DNA of 16,725 nt. Origin: JANWHF01 sp036276235. GTDB lineage: Bacteria > Planctomycetota > Phycisphaerae > Tepidisphaerales > Tepidisphaeraceae. The notes below the pieces were generated by a model. The model ran no database searches. It was given only the letters and a program-made list of their open reading frames with translations, and was not told the DNA's origin. Both the position numbers and the translations under genes were made by a program. The stretch spans positions 1 through 16,725 of the forward strand of contig DATBDZ010000458.1 in assembly GCA_036276235.1 (NCBI GenBank), read 5' to 3'. Positions 1 through 7,913 of the stretch are shown piece after piece. Every line of letters starts with the position of its first letter. Position 1 is the stretch's first letter.

Positions 1-1
1 C

Positions 2-727
2 AGCCTCACCGGCAGCCAGGGAAATGATCTGATCATCGGCGGCCGCGGAAATGATCTCGCCCTCATGGGCGATGGCGATGACGCCTTCGTCTGGAATCCA
101 GGCGACGGCTCCGACACCGTCGAGGGCCAGGCGGGCACCGACACGATGCTCTTCAATGGTGCCAACATCAACGAGAACATCGATCTCTCCGCCAACGGCA
201 CGCGCCTGCGGCTCTTCCGCGACGTCGCCAACATCACCATGGACATCAACGGCGTGGAAAACGTCAACCTCAACATGCTCGGCGGCGCTGACACGATCAC
301 CGTGAACAACCTCGCCGGCACCGATGTCACGCATGTCAGCGTGAACCTTGCGGCCACGGCCGGCGGAACGACCGGCGATGGAGCCGCCGACAACGTGATC
401 ATCAACGGCACCGACAACGCCGACGCCATCAGCCTGGCCGGTGACGCCAACCAAACCAGCGTGACTGGCCTGTCGGCGGAGGTCGATGTCACCACTCTCG
501 ATTCGCAGGACAAGATCACCGTCAACGCCCTGGGCGGCGATGATGTTGTAAACGCCGGCGCGACCTCCGTCCCCACCGTCCAAAACGGCGGCGACGGCGA
601 TGACGTGCTCATCGGCGGAACCGCCGACGACACCCTCTCCGGCGGCAACGGCGACGATATCCTCGAAGGCGGCCCCGGCAACGACCTCCTGGACGGCGGC
701 CCAGGCAACAACATCCTGATCCAATAA
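2..727 (+). CDS. RTX-type calcium-binding repeat protein, C-terminal part (5' end outside window)
   Basis: The frame is open from the first complete codon at base 2 to the TAA at 725-727, so the N-terminus lies upstream of the window. About 241 residues are visible. Glycine- and aspartate-rich nonapeptides of the GGxGxDxLx type occur at both ends: GNDLIIGGRGND at the start, and GGDGDDVLIGG, GGNGDDILEGG and GGPGNDLLDGG just before the stop. In RTX proteins such repeats form parallel beta-rolls that bind calcium outside the cell. Between them lie about 130 residues with recurring DTITVN, DNVIING and DKITVNALGGDD segments, probably decayed rolls or a beta-helix. The protein ends directly after the last repeat (GNNILIQ), with no further domain. 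The family includes toxins, proteases, adhesins and S-layer proteins, and nothing visible chooses among them. Secretion is inferred from the repeats, since no signal can be seen. Confidence 0.88.
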   Translation, partial: SLTGSQGNDLIIGGRGNDLALMGDGDDAFVWNPGDGSDTVEGQAGTDTMLFNGANINENIDLSANGTRLRLFRDVANITMDINGVENVNLNMLGGADTITVNNLAGTDVTHVSVNLAATAGGTTGDGAADNVIINGTDNADAISLAGDANQTSVTGLSAEVDVTTLDSQDKITVNALGGDDVVNAGATSVPTVQNGGDGDDVLIGGTADDTLSGGNGDDILEGGPGNDLLDGGPGNNILIQ

Positions 728-753
728 ACCCCCAAGCTACCCGTCACTCCCAG

Positions 754-787
754 CACCGGGACCCACCGTGGGCCCCGGTGTTTTTTT
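754..787 (+). terminator. Intrinsic terminator of the RTX gene
   Basis: The arms CACCGGGACCC (754-764) and GGGCCCCGGTG (770-780) pair over 11 positions with one A/C mismatch around the loop ACCGT. They are followed at once by seven T (781-787). The structure begins 26 bases after the RTX stop codon and has the classic Rho-independent form on the plus strand. Confidence 0.85.
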
Positions 788-915
788 GCGCGCGCATCGG
801 AATGTATTCTCCAACCGCGCCTCCCCTCGAACGCCGATGAAGCTTCGCCAGTTCCAGTGGCGATTGCTCCACATGATAAGTCTACTTTCTACTCACGCCC
901 CTCCACCCTCTGATG

Positions 916-1201
916 GCCGCTCCGTGGGTCCGCGTGCGCCAAGTGGCATGGGCGGCCCGCCCATGGTCTTGCGGTACCCTGCAAGCGTCAGCCAAGTGGC
1001 ATGGGTTTCCAACCCATGGTCTTGCGGCACGCCGCAAGCGTCAGCCAAGTGGCATGGGTTTCCAACCCATCGGTTGTTGTACTCAACAAGCGTCGGCCGT
1101 ACCCGGCCGAATCAGCAAGAGCGCAGCGTTCTTCCCGAACGGCCGACGGTCTACTTTCAACCCGCTACTCTCCACCCTCCAACCAAGGCCCACGGAGCGG
1201 C
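916..1201. repeat. Inverted repeat flanking the hairpin array
   Basis: GCCGCTCCGTGGG at 916-928 is the exact reverse complement of CCCACGGAGCGGC at 1189-1201. The pair brackets the three-unit hairpin array with unequal spacing on the two sides. It could mark the ends of a composite repeat element. I see no duplicated target bases outside the arms. Confidence 0.55.
938..1095. repeat. Three-unit tandem array of double hairpins (53, 53 and 52 bp)
   Basis: The units lie at 938-990, 991-1043 and 1044-1095, and each begins GCCAAGTGGCATGGG. Each unit holds two hairpins. Hairpin A is CATGGGTT-TCC-AACCCATG in unit 2 and CATGGGCG-GCC-CGCCCATG in unit 1, so two base pairs changed on both sides. Hairpin B is CTTGCGG-CACG-CCGCAAG in unit 2. 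In unit 1 one pair becomes a G-T wobble. In unit 3 it is TTGTTG-TACT-CAACAA, again with both partners changed. The substitutions keep pairing, which suggests that the structure rather than an encoded peptide is maintained. Confidence 0.8.
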
Positions 1202-1268
1202 GATGTCGGCGAATCACGATCGCTGACATGCGATAGATCGATCACGTAAAGACCGTCCCCCAACTCCC

Positions 1269-1418
1269 CAAGCTCCATGGGCGTTCGACATGCGGGCATT
1301 GGAAGGCGCCGCACGATATCTTTGGAACAACTCGCGGCGTTCTGGCATCCTCACCACGCCCCCACGGGAAAGCTCGCATACTCCGTCAGCGCCTTCCTTT
1401 GAACGCCCATGGAGCTTG
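1269..1418. repeat. Long interrupted inverted repeat
   Basis: CAAGCTCCATGGGCGTTC (1269-1286) is the perfect reverse complement of 1401-1418. A second matching pair lies further in: GGAAGGCGC at 1301-1309 and GCGCCTTCC at 1389-1397. The arms enclose about 80 bases with no gene. A diverged copy of the left arm (3 differences in 19 bases) lies at 1565-1583, so the arm is a dispersed word rather than a one-off hairpin. Confidence 0.65.
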
Positions 1419-1705
1419 CCCAAGTCGAGGGCCGCCCACATCGCCGCGCAGTGTAGCCTGTGGAGCACGCCGATCCGCCGACTCCGCCCTCCATGTGTCC
1501 GAGGCCAGAGAGTGGAGGGTGGAGAGTTGAAAGCAGACCAGAGGCCTGGATCGATCGCCCTCCCCAAGCTCGGTGGGCGCTCGTCATACGCCCTAACTCT
1601 CATTTCCACCCTCAACGATCTAATCCCCTGCAGAGACTAAAGCCGCGCAGGTGAAGTCCGTCTCGCTACATGACCCTGTCGCCGCGCCGGCCCCCTTTGG
1701 ACACG

Positions 1706-4700
1706 TTACCCGGCCTTCGGCCGAACAGGATTGATAAATTCCTCAAATGTCACAATGATCTGTGACACCTCATGAATCCCATCTCTGAGGGCGCTGATCA
1801 TGAGCTCATTTTCAGAAATAATCGGCCTTTTTGACAGCTTTTGATGGAGGTTCACAGCCCCGTCTTTGAGTCGGGCCATGGAGACAACGCAGGCAATTAC
1901 GTAATCCACGCTTTGTCGGCAGTGCTTTGCAAATATTCCTGGTGTGTGTACCAAATCTCCAACGATCGCCGCGGGCGGATTTTTAAAAAGCTCAACCAGG
2001 AAGTCGACAACTGGCTCAGTTGGCGTTGCCGATGCGGCAAATGCCCGAAGCGCTGCCCGCTTCACTTCGTTATCCGCCTTGTAATCTTGTATAAGCTGTC
2101 GGACTGCGCCCGTCACTTCGGGGCGAAGGTTCCTTCCAAGCTCGTGGGCGGCGTCCAATAGCGCGCATATCTCAACTTCGTAGGATCTGTTGCGTCTAAT
2201 GTCACCGCCAACATGAGCGAGTATCTCCTTCTCGATCAGGGCAACGACATCATCCAGCAACGCATCAGCGCGTCCAAGTGATGCGAAAATCGCGGCGTAT
2301 TCCACCGACGTAATTACGGTCAGATCGATGTCAATCAGCGCCTTAACCGCATGGGAATCTGCGCCAAAATGACCCAAGAGCTGGATGCTTGCCCTTCGAA
2401 CGTCAGAGGTTCCGGTTTTGGAAAACTTCACAATCGTCTTCAGATCAGAAACGGTAAAGAGGATGTGCGAATCTCGACTCGCGCACAGCGCGCCAATGGC
2501 TGCTGTGATCTCTTGGTGATCATGGCTTTCATCGAGAATCTTTAGCAGTCGCCGATAACCGTAATCCGCGCTGCTCTCGACGGCCGGAATAAGCTGAATA
2601 CCGATGAGGCGGTCCCGAAGGTAGGCTGATCTCATCAAGCGATCGACGGTTTCCTCGCGAACCACACCAGTCGGATATTCGTGTTCTAGCGATAGCTCAC
2701 GAATGTGTTGCAACGCGTTCGCTACCAAGTCCTTTTTAGCATCGTTGAGCGCAGCGAGATCGCCATCGAGCCCTGCTTGGATGGCGGCCCTACTTGCCAA
2801 TCGCCGCACGCCAGGGAAAGTGTCGTCTAAGCCGTTTATTATTTCGGGCCAATGTTGCGCCGCAAAACCCGGTATGGCGATCGTTGCTTCGAAGGCCGAA
2901 AGTTTACAGCGGCTTGACTTCTTCAGGCACTTTGCGACGACCTGGAGCACTAAATGCGTACGGAACCATTTGACCCGTGCGGCTGCCTCACAGATCGCGC
3001 AGAGCGTGTTCTCGTCGATTCGTGAACAACTTTCTTCGAGAGCCTTGACAATCTCCGTCGATTGCAACTCATCACCGCAGGCGTAGCCCGCAAGCGAAAT
3101 TGCCGCCGCACAGACATCGCTTTGACTGCTTCGAATCAATCCAGCGATAGTCGACTCGAAGTTACTTAGGCCGCAAGCTGAAATCAATTGCGACAGGCGG
3201 TGTCCGATCTCAGACCGTACCCACGGATCACAACGCGCGGGCCCCCCTTCCACACACTTACAGATTGACGTTGAGAGAAGTCTGACGGCAGCTTCAGACG
3301 GAACCTCACACTCCAGCGCGCAATCGAGCGCAAACGTCAGGAACTTTGAATCGACGTCACCGTAGCCAGTCCCGTCTCCAATAAAACGCGCCAACACGGG
3401 AGCGATATCTTCGCTCTCGCCAATAATGCCGGCCAAAAGTGTCAGGATTTCAACCCAGCGCGGCTGAGTAACAAGCGCGACGACGTCGAGCTTGTCGAGT
3501 TCACGGCTCAGGCCGACCGCCGCAAAATACTCCATAAAGCTGTGATGCATGAACGTTACGACAGCTGCTTCATCACCGTCGCCATCGTCCCCGCCGAATG
3601 CGATGAGTCCAGTTGACTCTGCGACCTTCTGAATAAATCTATCGGCCTCGACCTTTGTCGCGGCTTGACCCCGCTGCCTCGACATTACCGTCCTCACGAC
3701 TTCAGTTACCTCCGCACGCGTCGGGAGAAGACCAGATTCTTTACGGTAAACCGAGAGAGCCACGGCACCCAAGCGTTCACGCAGGTCTTGCGCCGAGACG
3801 GGGTCATGGCCGCTTTGCCTCCCTCGCACAGATGCGAGCGTCTTTATAGCCTCTTCATAAATCCGATGTCGCTTTGCCGACGGCGCGCCGGAGTTTGCGT
3901 AAATCATGACTAATAACGTAAGCAGAAGCGGATTCTTTGCTAAACGCGCGACTCCAGGCTTCTCCCGGCAATCCTTCAACAGTTGTCTCATGATCGCACT
4001 GTCTGACGAGCGCGGCTGTTTTGCGTCGACTACCACTCCCTCAGAAGTCTCTAAGAGCTGCAACGTCAGGATGCGACCAGCAAGCGTGCGGATCTCGGGT
4101 TCACCCAAACCCTGTAATTCAAGCTGGCGGAGTGTGGGGAGCAGATTCACGACGTTCACCGCCGCTTGCCGAGATGTGACCACGACTCGATTACCGAGTG
4201 GCAAATAGGTCGTAACCACGTCATTAATGTTCTGGACGACAAGCGCACGTTTTTCGACCGAAACGATCTCGTCCAGGCCGTCGAAGAAAAGCGCGAGGCG
4301 GCCTTGTTTTAGCAGATCTTGCAAATGATCGAAGGAAAAGCTGAAACCTCGCCTCTCTAAAAGTCTGGACGCCACCCTCAATAGTCCTGCGCCTTGCAGA
4401 TCTGCCTCCGCGGCCACCTGCGATAACTGAATCATGACCGGTACGTGAACAGAGTGCCATTCATCGGCGCAGCGCTGGACGGTGTCGGGCGCCATCGCGC
4501 GGCGCGCATATGCGAGAATCTCGCTTTTCACAAAACACGTCTTGCCTGACCCTGGATCGCCCGTCAAAAGGACAGCCCCAAACTTCTGGCAAAACTCGCG
4601 TGCCTGAGAAGCTTCGTGCGGTTCTTCGTTGTTGTTGTGGCCGATAAACTGCTGCTTGATTTGCGCCTTCAGTTTGTCGCTTGCTGGATAGGCGGCGAGG

Positions 4701-6586
4701 TGATCATCGAGCAGCGCGTTCAGCCGGTCGGAGCTGGCGCGCTCAACCTCGCACGCAGACGCGTCTATGTAAATATCGTCAAGGGAGAAGTCGGAAAATC
4801 GCAACCCGACATTTGCAAGCGCGGCATACTTCATCACATTGTTTTCGGAATAGCAACGTTGAAGATAGACGGCTTCATCGAATTCGGGAGGGGCCTGAGA
4901 TTTGGTGCTGCTTGACAACTCCGTGTAATACCGCATTTTGGCAAACGATGAATTGTCCTCGCGAAGCCGAGACACGATCGGATGCGCAGCACCTAAAACT
5001 TCGCCCCCGGGATCGACTACCCGGAAAACGTCGCCCGTCCGCGATTCGACAAAGAGGACGTGAACCTTGTCATGATCAATCAGAAGGTCAACCTTCGTTG
5101 TGCCGGCGTCACAGCTCTCCAGAATGCGCATTTGGGACGGCGAGAGCAATGTATCTGACTGTGCCGCAAGTTCCCGGTTAACCAGAACCTCGATCGCCTT
5201 TCTGGCGCGCAGGCGCACATACATCTGCCGAGCTTCGCCGGAGATCTTGCCGAAGGATAGAACAGTGACGGACCTAAAGTCCTCTGTGTCCAGTCGCGTG
5301 TTGTAGGATTCTATCTCTTTGGCGGAAAGAATGTGGCTTGCACCAGGGATACAGATCAGAAGATCCCGTTTCGCCTCGTCTTCCAGGACAATTTCGATTT
5401 TGCCGTCCACTTCATGATGCGTGCGGACCTTGTAGTTTGGGTCCCGTCGATAATACGTGCTTACATTCTCACTGAGCGAAAGAAGTCTTCTCCAAACCTG
5501 CACGCTGGGCAGCGAGACGAGGGCGATGGTTACCGGTTGCGGGCTTTTTCGCGGGATGTCCGGCAATGCAGAAATTCTTGGCGTTGATCGCGGTTTAGCT
5601 GAAAGCAGGGGAATACTGAGACAGATTGATGTGCCGTTGTATGTGCTACCCGTAATACCGCTCGAGAATTGCGAGCGGGTCGCGTCATCCCACCGACCTA
5701 CTTCTGCGTCCCAGCTGTATCCGTTGAGATACAGCTTGTCGGCGATTCGGCATCTCGTGAAACTGTTTCGATAAGGAGAAGGTGCGTTGGTCGAAAGGTT
5801 GACGGTATAGCTGGCACCAAAGCCTATGGCGCGAACCGTACCATCCACGTTCGCGATTAGCTTCGGACTGTGCTCGTGGCCAAAGAGGTAAACGGCTTCC
5901 TGGTCAATTAGTAATGATTCGAATTGCTTCTGCTGCTCGGAAAGAAAGCAGTTCTGCGGGTGATGACCAAGAATGAGCATGGGGCGCTTGCGGTCCACGC
6001 CCCTCAAACGCTCGCGCATCGACGCGAGCGGACACGGCGTAATTGGCTGGTCTGAGCGCTCATCCTTATCAGAAAAAAATGATGTATTGATTGCGAGGAT
6101 ATCAACCGGGAAGCCTGTCCCCGTGCAATATAACTTGCTAACCTCGGAGAAGGGATCGGGGCTCTCGATCCCGTGCATCTGCACAAACGCCCAGTAGTTA
6201 CGAAATATCTCAGCACGATGTTTTCTCGCCTTCAGGCCCTCGTGATTTTCGCAGAAGTACACCGACTGGTTTCTTTCGCGGATGCCTTCCCACGTGACTG
6301 GGCTCGCCGCATCACATTCCACGTCATGGTTGCCGGGCACGGCAAACAGCCTGGCGTGTGCAATGGCAGGAATCTTTAACAGGGGCCGTAGAAACTCATC
6401 GCCGAAGCGATCGTACTCAGCTTTTTGTCCGGAGTAAGCGATGTCGCCAACCAGAAAGACCGCATCGATTGTCTCGGACGTCGCTTCGAAGGACTTCCGC
6501 AGAAACTCGACGATAGACCCCATAGCTTCGGCTTGGGGACCGACCTTCCCGCCGATATGAAAATCTGAAAAATGAAGCCATTGCAT
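1706..6586 (-). CDS. Metallophosphoesterase-NACHT NTPase-HEAT repeat protein, putative single-gene immune (STAND) system
   Basis: This is a 1626-residue protein if begun at the ATG at 6584-6586. Residues 1-250 form a calcineurin-like metallophosphoesterase with all metal-site motifs: SDFH (7-10), GD (47-48), GNHD (85-88), GHH (207-209) and GHEH (236-239). Residues about 330-590 match nothing I know. A NACHT module follows: lead-in FSLDDIYID near 600, Walker A GDPGSGKT (676-683), Walker B LALFFDGLDE (764-773), sensor TSR (804-806), and the winged-helix end HHSFMEYFAA (1014-1023). Residues from about 1030 to the end look like HEAT-type helical pairs. In STAND proteins such as Avs and bacterial NACHT, the repeats sense a phage component, the NTPase oligomerises and the N-terminal enzyme is the effector. 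That role is inferred here. A GTG at 6626-6628 would add 14 residues and has AGGGA 8 bases upstream. I prefer the ATG because the enzyme family begins at MxxLHxSDxH and GGGA lies 7 bases upstream of it. No partner gene or clear promoter is visible. The gene is less GC-rich than its plus-strand neighbours, which suggests acquisition. Confidence 0.9.
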   Translation of the reverse strand: MQWLHFSDFHIGGKVGPQAEAMGSIVEFLRKSFEATSETIDAVFLVGDIAYSGQKAEYDRFGDEFLRPLLKIPAIAHARLFAVPGNHDVECDAASPVTWEGIRERNQSVYFCENHEGLKARKHRAEIFRNYWAFVQMHGIESPDPFSEVSKLYCTGTGFPVDILAINTSFFSDKDERSDQPITPCPLASMRERLRGVDRKRPMLILGHHPQNCFLSEQQKQFESLLIDQEAVYLFGHEHSPKLIANVDGTVRAIGFGASYTVNLSTNAPSPYRNSFTRCRIADKLYLNGYSWDAEVGRWDDATRSQFSSGITGSTYNGTSICLSIPLLSAKPRSTPRISALPDIPRKSPQPVTIALVSLPSVQVWRRLLSLSENVSTYYRRDPNYKVRTHHEVDGKIEIVLEDEAKRDLLICIPGASHILSAKEIESYNTRLDTEDFRSVTVLSFGKISGEARQMYVRLRARKAIEVLVNRELAAQSDTLLSPSQMRILESCDAGTTKVDLLIDHDKVHVLFVESRTGDVFRVVDPGGEVLGAAHPIVSRLREDNSSFAKMRYYTELSSSTKSQAPPEFDEAVYLQRCYSENNVMKYAALANVGLRFSDFSLDDIYIDASACEVERASSDRLNALLDDHLAAYPASDKLKAQIKQQFIGHNNNEEPHEASQAREFCQKFGAVLLTGDPGSGKTCFVKSEILAYARRAMAPDTVQRCADEWHSVHVPVMIQLSQVAAEADLQGAGLLRVASRLLERRGFSFSFDHLQDLLKQGRLALFFDGLDEIVSVEKRALVVQNINDVVTTYLPLGNRVVVTSRQAAVNVVNLLPTLRQLELQGLGEPEIRTLAGRILTLQLLETSEGVVVDAKQPRSSDSAIMRQLLKDCREKPGVARLAKNPLLLTLLVMIYANSGAPSAKRHRIYEEAIKTLASVRGRQSGHDPVSAQDLRERLGAVALSVYRKESGLLPTRAEVTEVVRTVMSRQRGQAATKVEADRFIQKVAESTGLIAFGGDDGDGDEAAVVTFMHHSFMEYFAAVGLSRELDKLDVVALVTQPRWVEILTLLAGIIGESEDIAPVLARFIGDGTGYGDVDSKFLTFALDCALECEVPSEAAVRLLSTSICKCVEGGPARCDPWVRSEIGHRLSQLISACGLSNFESTIAGLIRSSQSDVCAAAISLAGYACGDELQSTEIVKALEESCSRIDENTLCAICEAAARVKWFRTHLVLQVVAKCLKKSSRCKLSAFEATIAIPGFAAQHWPEIINGLDDTFPGVRRLASRAAIQAGLDGDLAALNDAKKDLVANALQHIRELSLEHEYPTGVVREETVDRLMRSAYLRDRLIGIQLIPAVESSADYGYRRLLKILDESHDHQEITAAIGALCASRDSHILFTVSDLKTIVKFSKTGTSDVRRASIQLLGHFGADSHAVKALIDIDLTVITSVEYAAIFASLGRADALLDDVVALIEKEILAHVGGDIRRNRSYEVEICALLDAAHELGRNLRPEVTGAVRQLIQDYKADNEVKRAALRAFAASATPTEPVVDFLVELFKNPPAAIVGDLVHTPGIFAKHCRQSVDYVIACVVSMARLKDGAVNLHQKLSKRPIISENELMISALRDGIHEVSQIIVTFEEFINPVRPKAG

Positions 6587-6838
6587 AGTCTGATCCCATT
6601 TTTGTTGTCGGAACTCCTGGCAACCCACTGTGCTATTCCCTGTCTCCCGGCAGAATGCAGCACCATTCTCAAGACGCCCGATTGGCAGTTTCCATTAACA
6701 GGCTGATCTTGTACAGCGTTGCGAGCTTGGACCCCAGGAAGTGAAAACAAGAAGTCATCCGTTTCAACGTGTTTGCCACGCTCGGCGTCCGTGGTCATTC
6801 GGAGCGTTCTAGTGCTGGCGGGACCGCCGTCGTCGGGC

Positions 6839-6895
6839 GTTAGAGGCCGGGGTGCTCGGTCCGGTCGCAACCGCCCCGAGCATCCACGCGCTAAC
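6839..6895. repeat. Hairpin with GTTAG/CTAAC outer pair
   Basis: GGGTGCTCGG (6850-6859) pairs with CCGAGCATCC (6876-6885), with one G-T position. GTTAG (6839-6843) and CTAAC (6891-6895) can pair outside it. No T-run follows on either strand, so it is not an intrinsic terminator. It superficially resembles an integron attC site, but the boxes are in the reverse order. Confidence 0.45.
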
Positions 6896-7092
6896 AGACA
6901 GAAAGTCATAGCGATTTACGAACGACCGCCGAAAATTCTTTTGCTGTAACCCCAGCAGCCACAGCGAGATCGGCGCGACGAAAGATTTTCGGATTTTTAT
7001 AACTTTTTGATCGGGTTCACGACTACGACAGAGCCGCAAGTATTGAATTGACAAATATTTACAGCCCGAAAAATCGCCAAAGGGGGTCATAA

Positions 7093-7125
7093 TTTGTAAC
7101 TGTTGTGGCGGCGGGCAGTTACAAA
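7093..7125. repeat. 10-bp perfect inverted repeat in AT-rich DNA
   Basis: TTTGTAACTG (7093-7102) and CAGTTACAAA (7116-7125) are perfect reverse complements around a GC-rich 13-base loop. It could be an operator or a hairpin. It lies about 500 bases from the NACHT start and about 1.07 kb from the macroglobulin start, so no regulatory link can be claimed. Confidence 0.4.
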
Positions 7126-7177
7126 ACAAAATAGAAACTTTTTGCTTAATAGTGGGGAGATGAGTTTTGTGGAGGAG

Positions 7178-7227
7178 GGCACGAAGGCAAATAGGCACGA
7201 AGGCACATAGACACGCAGGCACGAAGG
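7178..7227. repeat. Short tandem words GGCACGAAGGC
   Basis: GGCACGAAGG recurs at 7178, 7194 and 7218, separated by degenerate copies (AATA, CACATAGACACGCA). This is a low-complexity direct repeat without an inverted partner nearby. Frames through it read as repeats of the words RHEG/ARRH or CLRAFVPS and should not be called genes. Confidence 0.6.
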
Positions 7228-7286
7228 GGCGGACATTGAGAAGGCGCGGAGGGTGTGGGCATCCGGAATGGACAAGCCGGCTTTAC

Positions 7287-7320
7287 GGCTCCTGACTACT
7301 GGCTCCTGGCTCCTGACTCC
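7287..7320. repeat. Short tandem words GGCTCCTGACT
   Basis: GGCTCCTGACTACT, GGCTCCT and GGCTCCTGACTCC follow one another directly at 7287-7300, 7301-7307 and 7308-7320. It is an imperfect 7- to 14-base tandem repeat that stops just before the AT-rich palindrome at 7325. Confidence 0.55.
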
Positions 7321-7324
7321 GTTG

Positions 7325-7340
7325 ACATTATATATAATGT
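7325..7340. repeat. Perfect 16-bp AT-rich palindrome
   Basis: ACATTATATATAATGT reads identically on both strands. A TTGACA hexamer at 7322-7327 overlaps its left end, and TATAAT lies inside it at 7333-7338. The two hexamers are only 5 bases apart, so they do not form a normal sigma-70 promoter. It may be a dimeric repressor site or a cruciform-forming scar. Confidence 0.45.
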
Positions 7341-7369
7341 ATGGATTTAGTTTGATAAAAAGAGAAAGG

Positions 7370-7445
7370 GCCGCTGAGGGCGCTGAGAGCGCGGAGACGT
7401 GCTCGGAGTCGAGCGCGTCTCTGCGCTCTTTGCGATCTCTGCGGC
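7370..7445. repeat. Long-arm hairpin 1 (GCTGAGGGC-type words)
   Basis: The arm at 7370-7399 pairs with 7416-7445 over 30 positions with about six mismatches, around a 16-base loop. Each arm is itself made of short repeated words (GCGCTGAGAGCGCGGAG on the left, CTCTGCGCTCTTTGCG on the right). The outer GCCGC and GCGGC ends and the inner GAGACG and CGTCTC ends are perfect. Confidence 0.65.
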
Positions 7446-7514
7446 TCAATCTTCTGCAAATTCTTCAGGGTGTTGCGCCAAACGTTGAAGAATGTTGAGC
7501 GAGGAAAAAGAATT

Positions 7515-7598
7515 AACCGCAGATGAACGCGGATGAACGCAGATCAATGCAGAAGAGGGTATTGAATGATCCGCGTTCATCCGCGTTCATCCGCGGTT
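7515..7598. repeat. Long-arm hairpin 2 (GGATGAACGC words)
   Basis: The arm at 7515-7545 pairs with 7568-7598 over 31 positions with only two mismatches, around a 22-base loop. Each arm contains about three head-to-tail copies of the 10-base word GGATGAACGC or its complement. This is the cleanest of the four long hairpins. Confidence 0.8.
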
Positions 7599-7707
7599 GG
7601 ATATCTCTTTCTGCTGAACGCAATGCAACGTGCAATCGTTGCAGATGCAACGGATTGGTGCGAAATTTGATTCAAAATGTTGCATTGCCGGGTTGGCCGC
7701 ATGCTTT

Positions 7708-7786
7708 GCGCCGAGAGGCCAAGACGCCATGACGCCAAGAAATGCAATTGAATTCTTGGCTACTTGGCGTCTTGGCTTCTTGGCGC
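7708..7786. repeat. Long-arm hairpin 3 (GCCAAGACGCC words)
   Basis: The arm at 7708-7741 pairs with 7753-7786 over 34 positions with about five mismatches, around an 11-base loop. The arms are built from GCCAAG words on the left and CTTGGC words on the right, in tandem. The sequence is unrelated to hairpins 1 and 2, although the architecture is the same. Confidence 0.75.
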
Positions 7787-7913
7787 AATCAATTGTCGGG
7801 ATGATCGGGTGCGCATCTTGGCCGCGCGACATGAGGCGCCAATCAATGGGGCAGAATCTGGGGTGCTGGGGCGCTTCGATGAGCCCATGGTGACCAGCAG
7901 CCCAAAGATATGG

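Larger units (their letters stand above)
788..1705. other. Gene-poor, repeat-rich intergenic tract
   Basis: This stretch of about 0.9 kb separates the convergent RTX gene and the metallophosphoesterase-NACHT gene. Short frames are open on both strands, but their peptides are read-outs of the DNA repeats: the same words recur in several frames, such as HGFPTHGL and WVSNPWSCG. None has a recognisable domain. A motif like GAACGCCCATGGAGCTTG recurs in variant form at 829-849 and 1401-1418, and inverted at 1269-1286 and 1565-1583. A second motif resembling CTCTCCACCCTCC occurs at 1169-1180 and inverted near 1510-1525. I see no RNA gene, transposase or promoter I would defend. Confidence 0.6.

Noticed and set aside
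938..1095. CRISPR array from three regularly spaced repeats
   Set aside because: The units are contiguous 52-53 bp copies with no unique spacers between them, and no cas gene is present in the window.
768..1640. Several frames of 64-152 codons in the intergenic tract
   Set aside because: Their peptides repeat the same DNA words in several frames and on both strands, with no family match and no good ribosome binding site.
6839..6895. Integron attC recombination site
   Set aside because: GTTAG comes first and CTAAC last, the reverse of the attC order. The seventh base of the GTTRRRY box does not fit, and no integrase or gene cassette lies nearby.
7322..7344. Sigma-70 promoter from TTGACA and TATAAT
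   Set aside because: The hexamers are 5 bases apart. At the normal 17-base spacing the sequence is ATTTAG, which is a poor -10 element, and no gene starts soon after.
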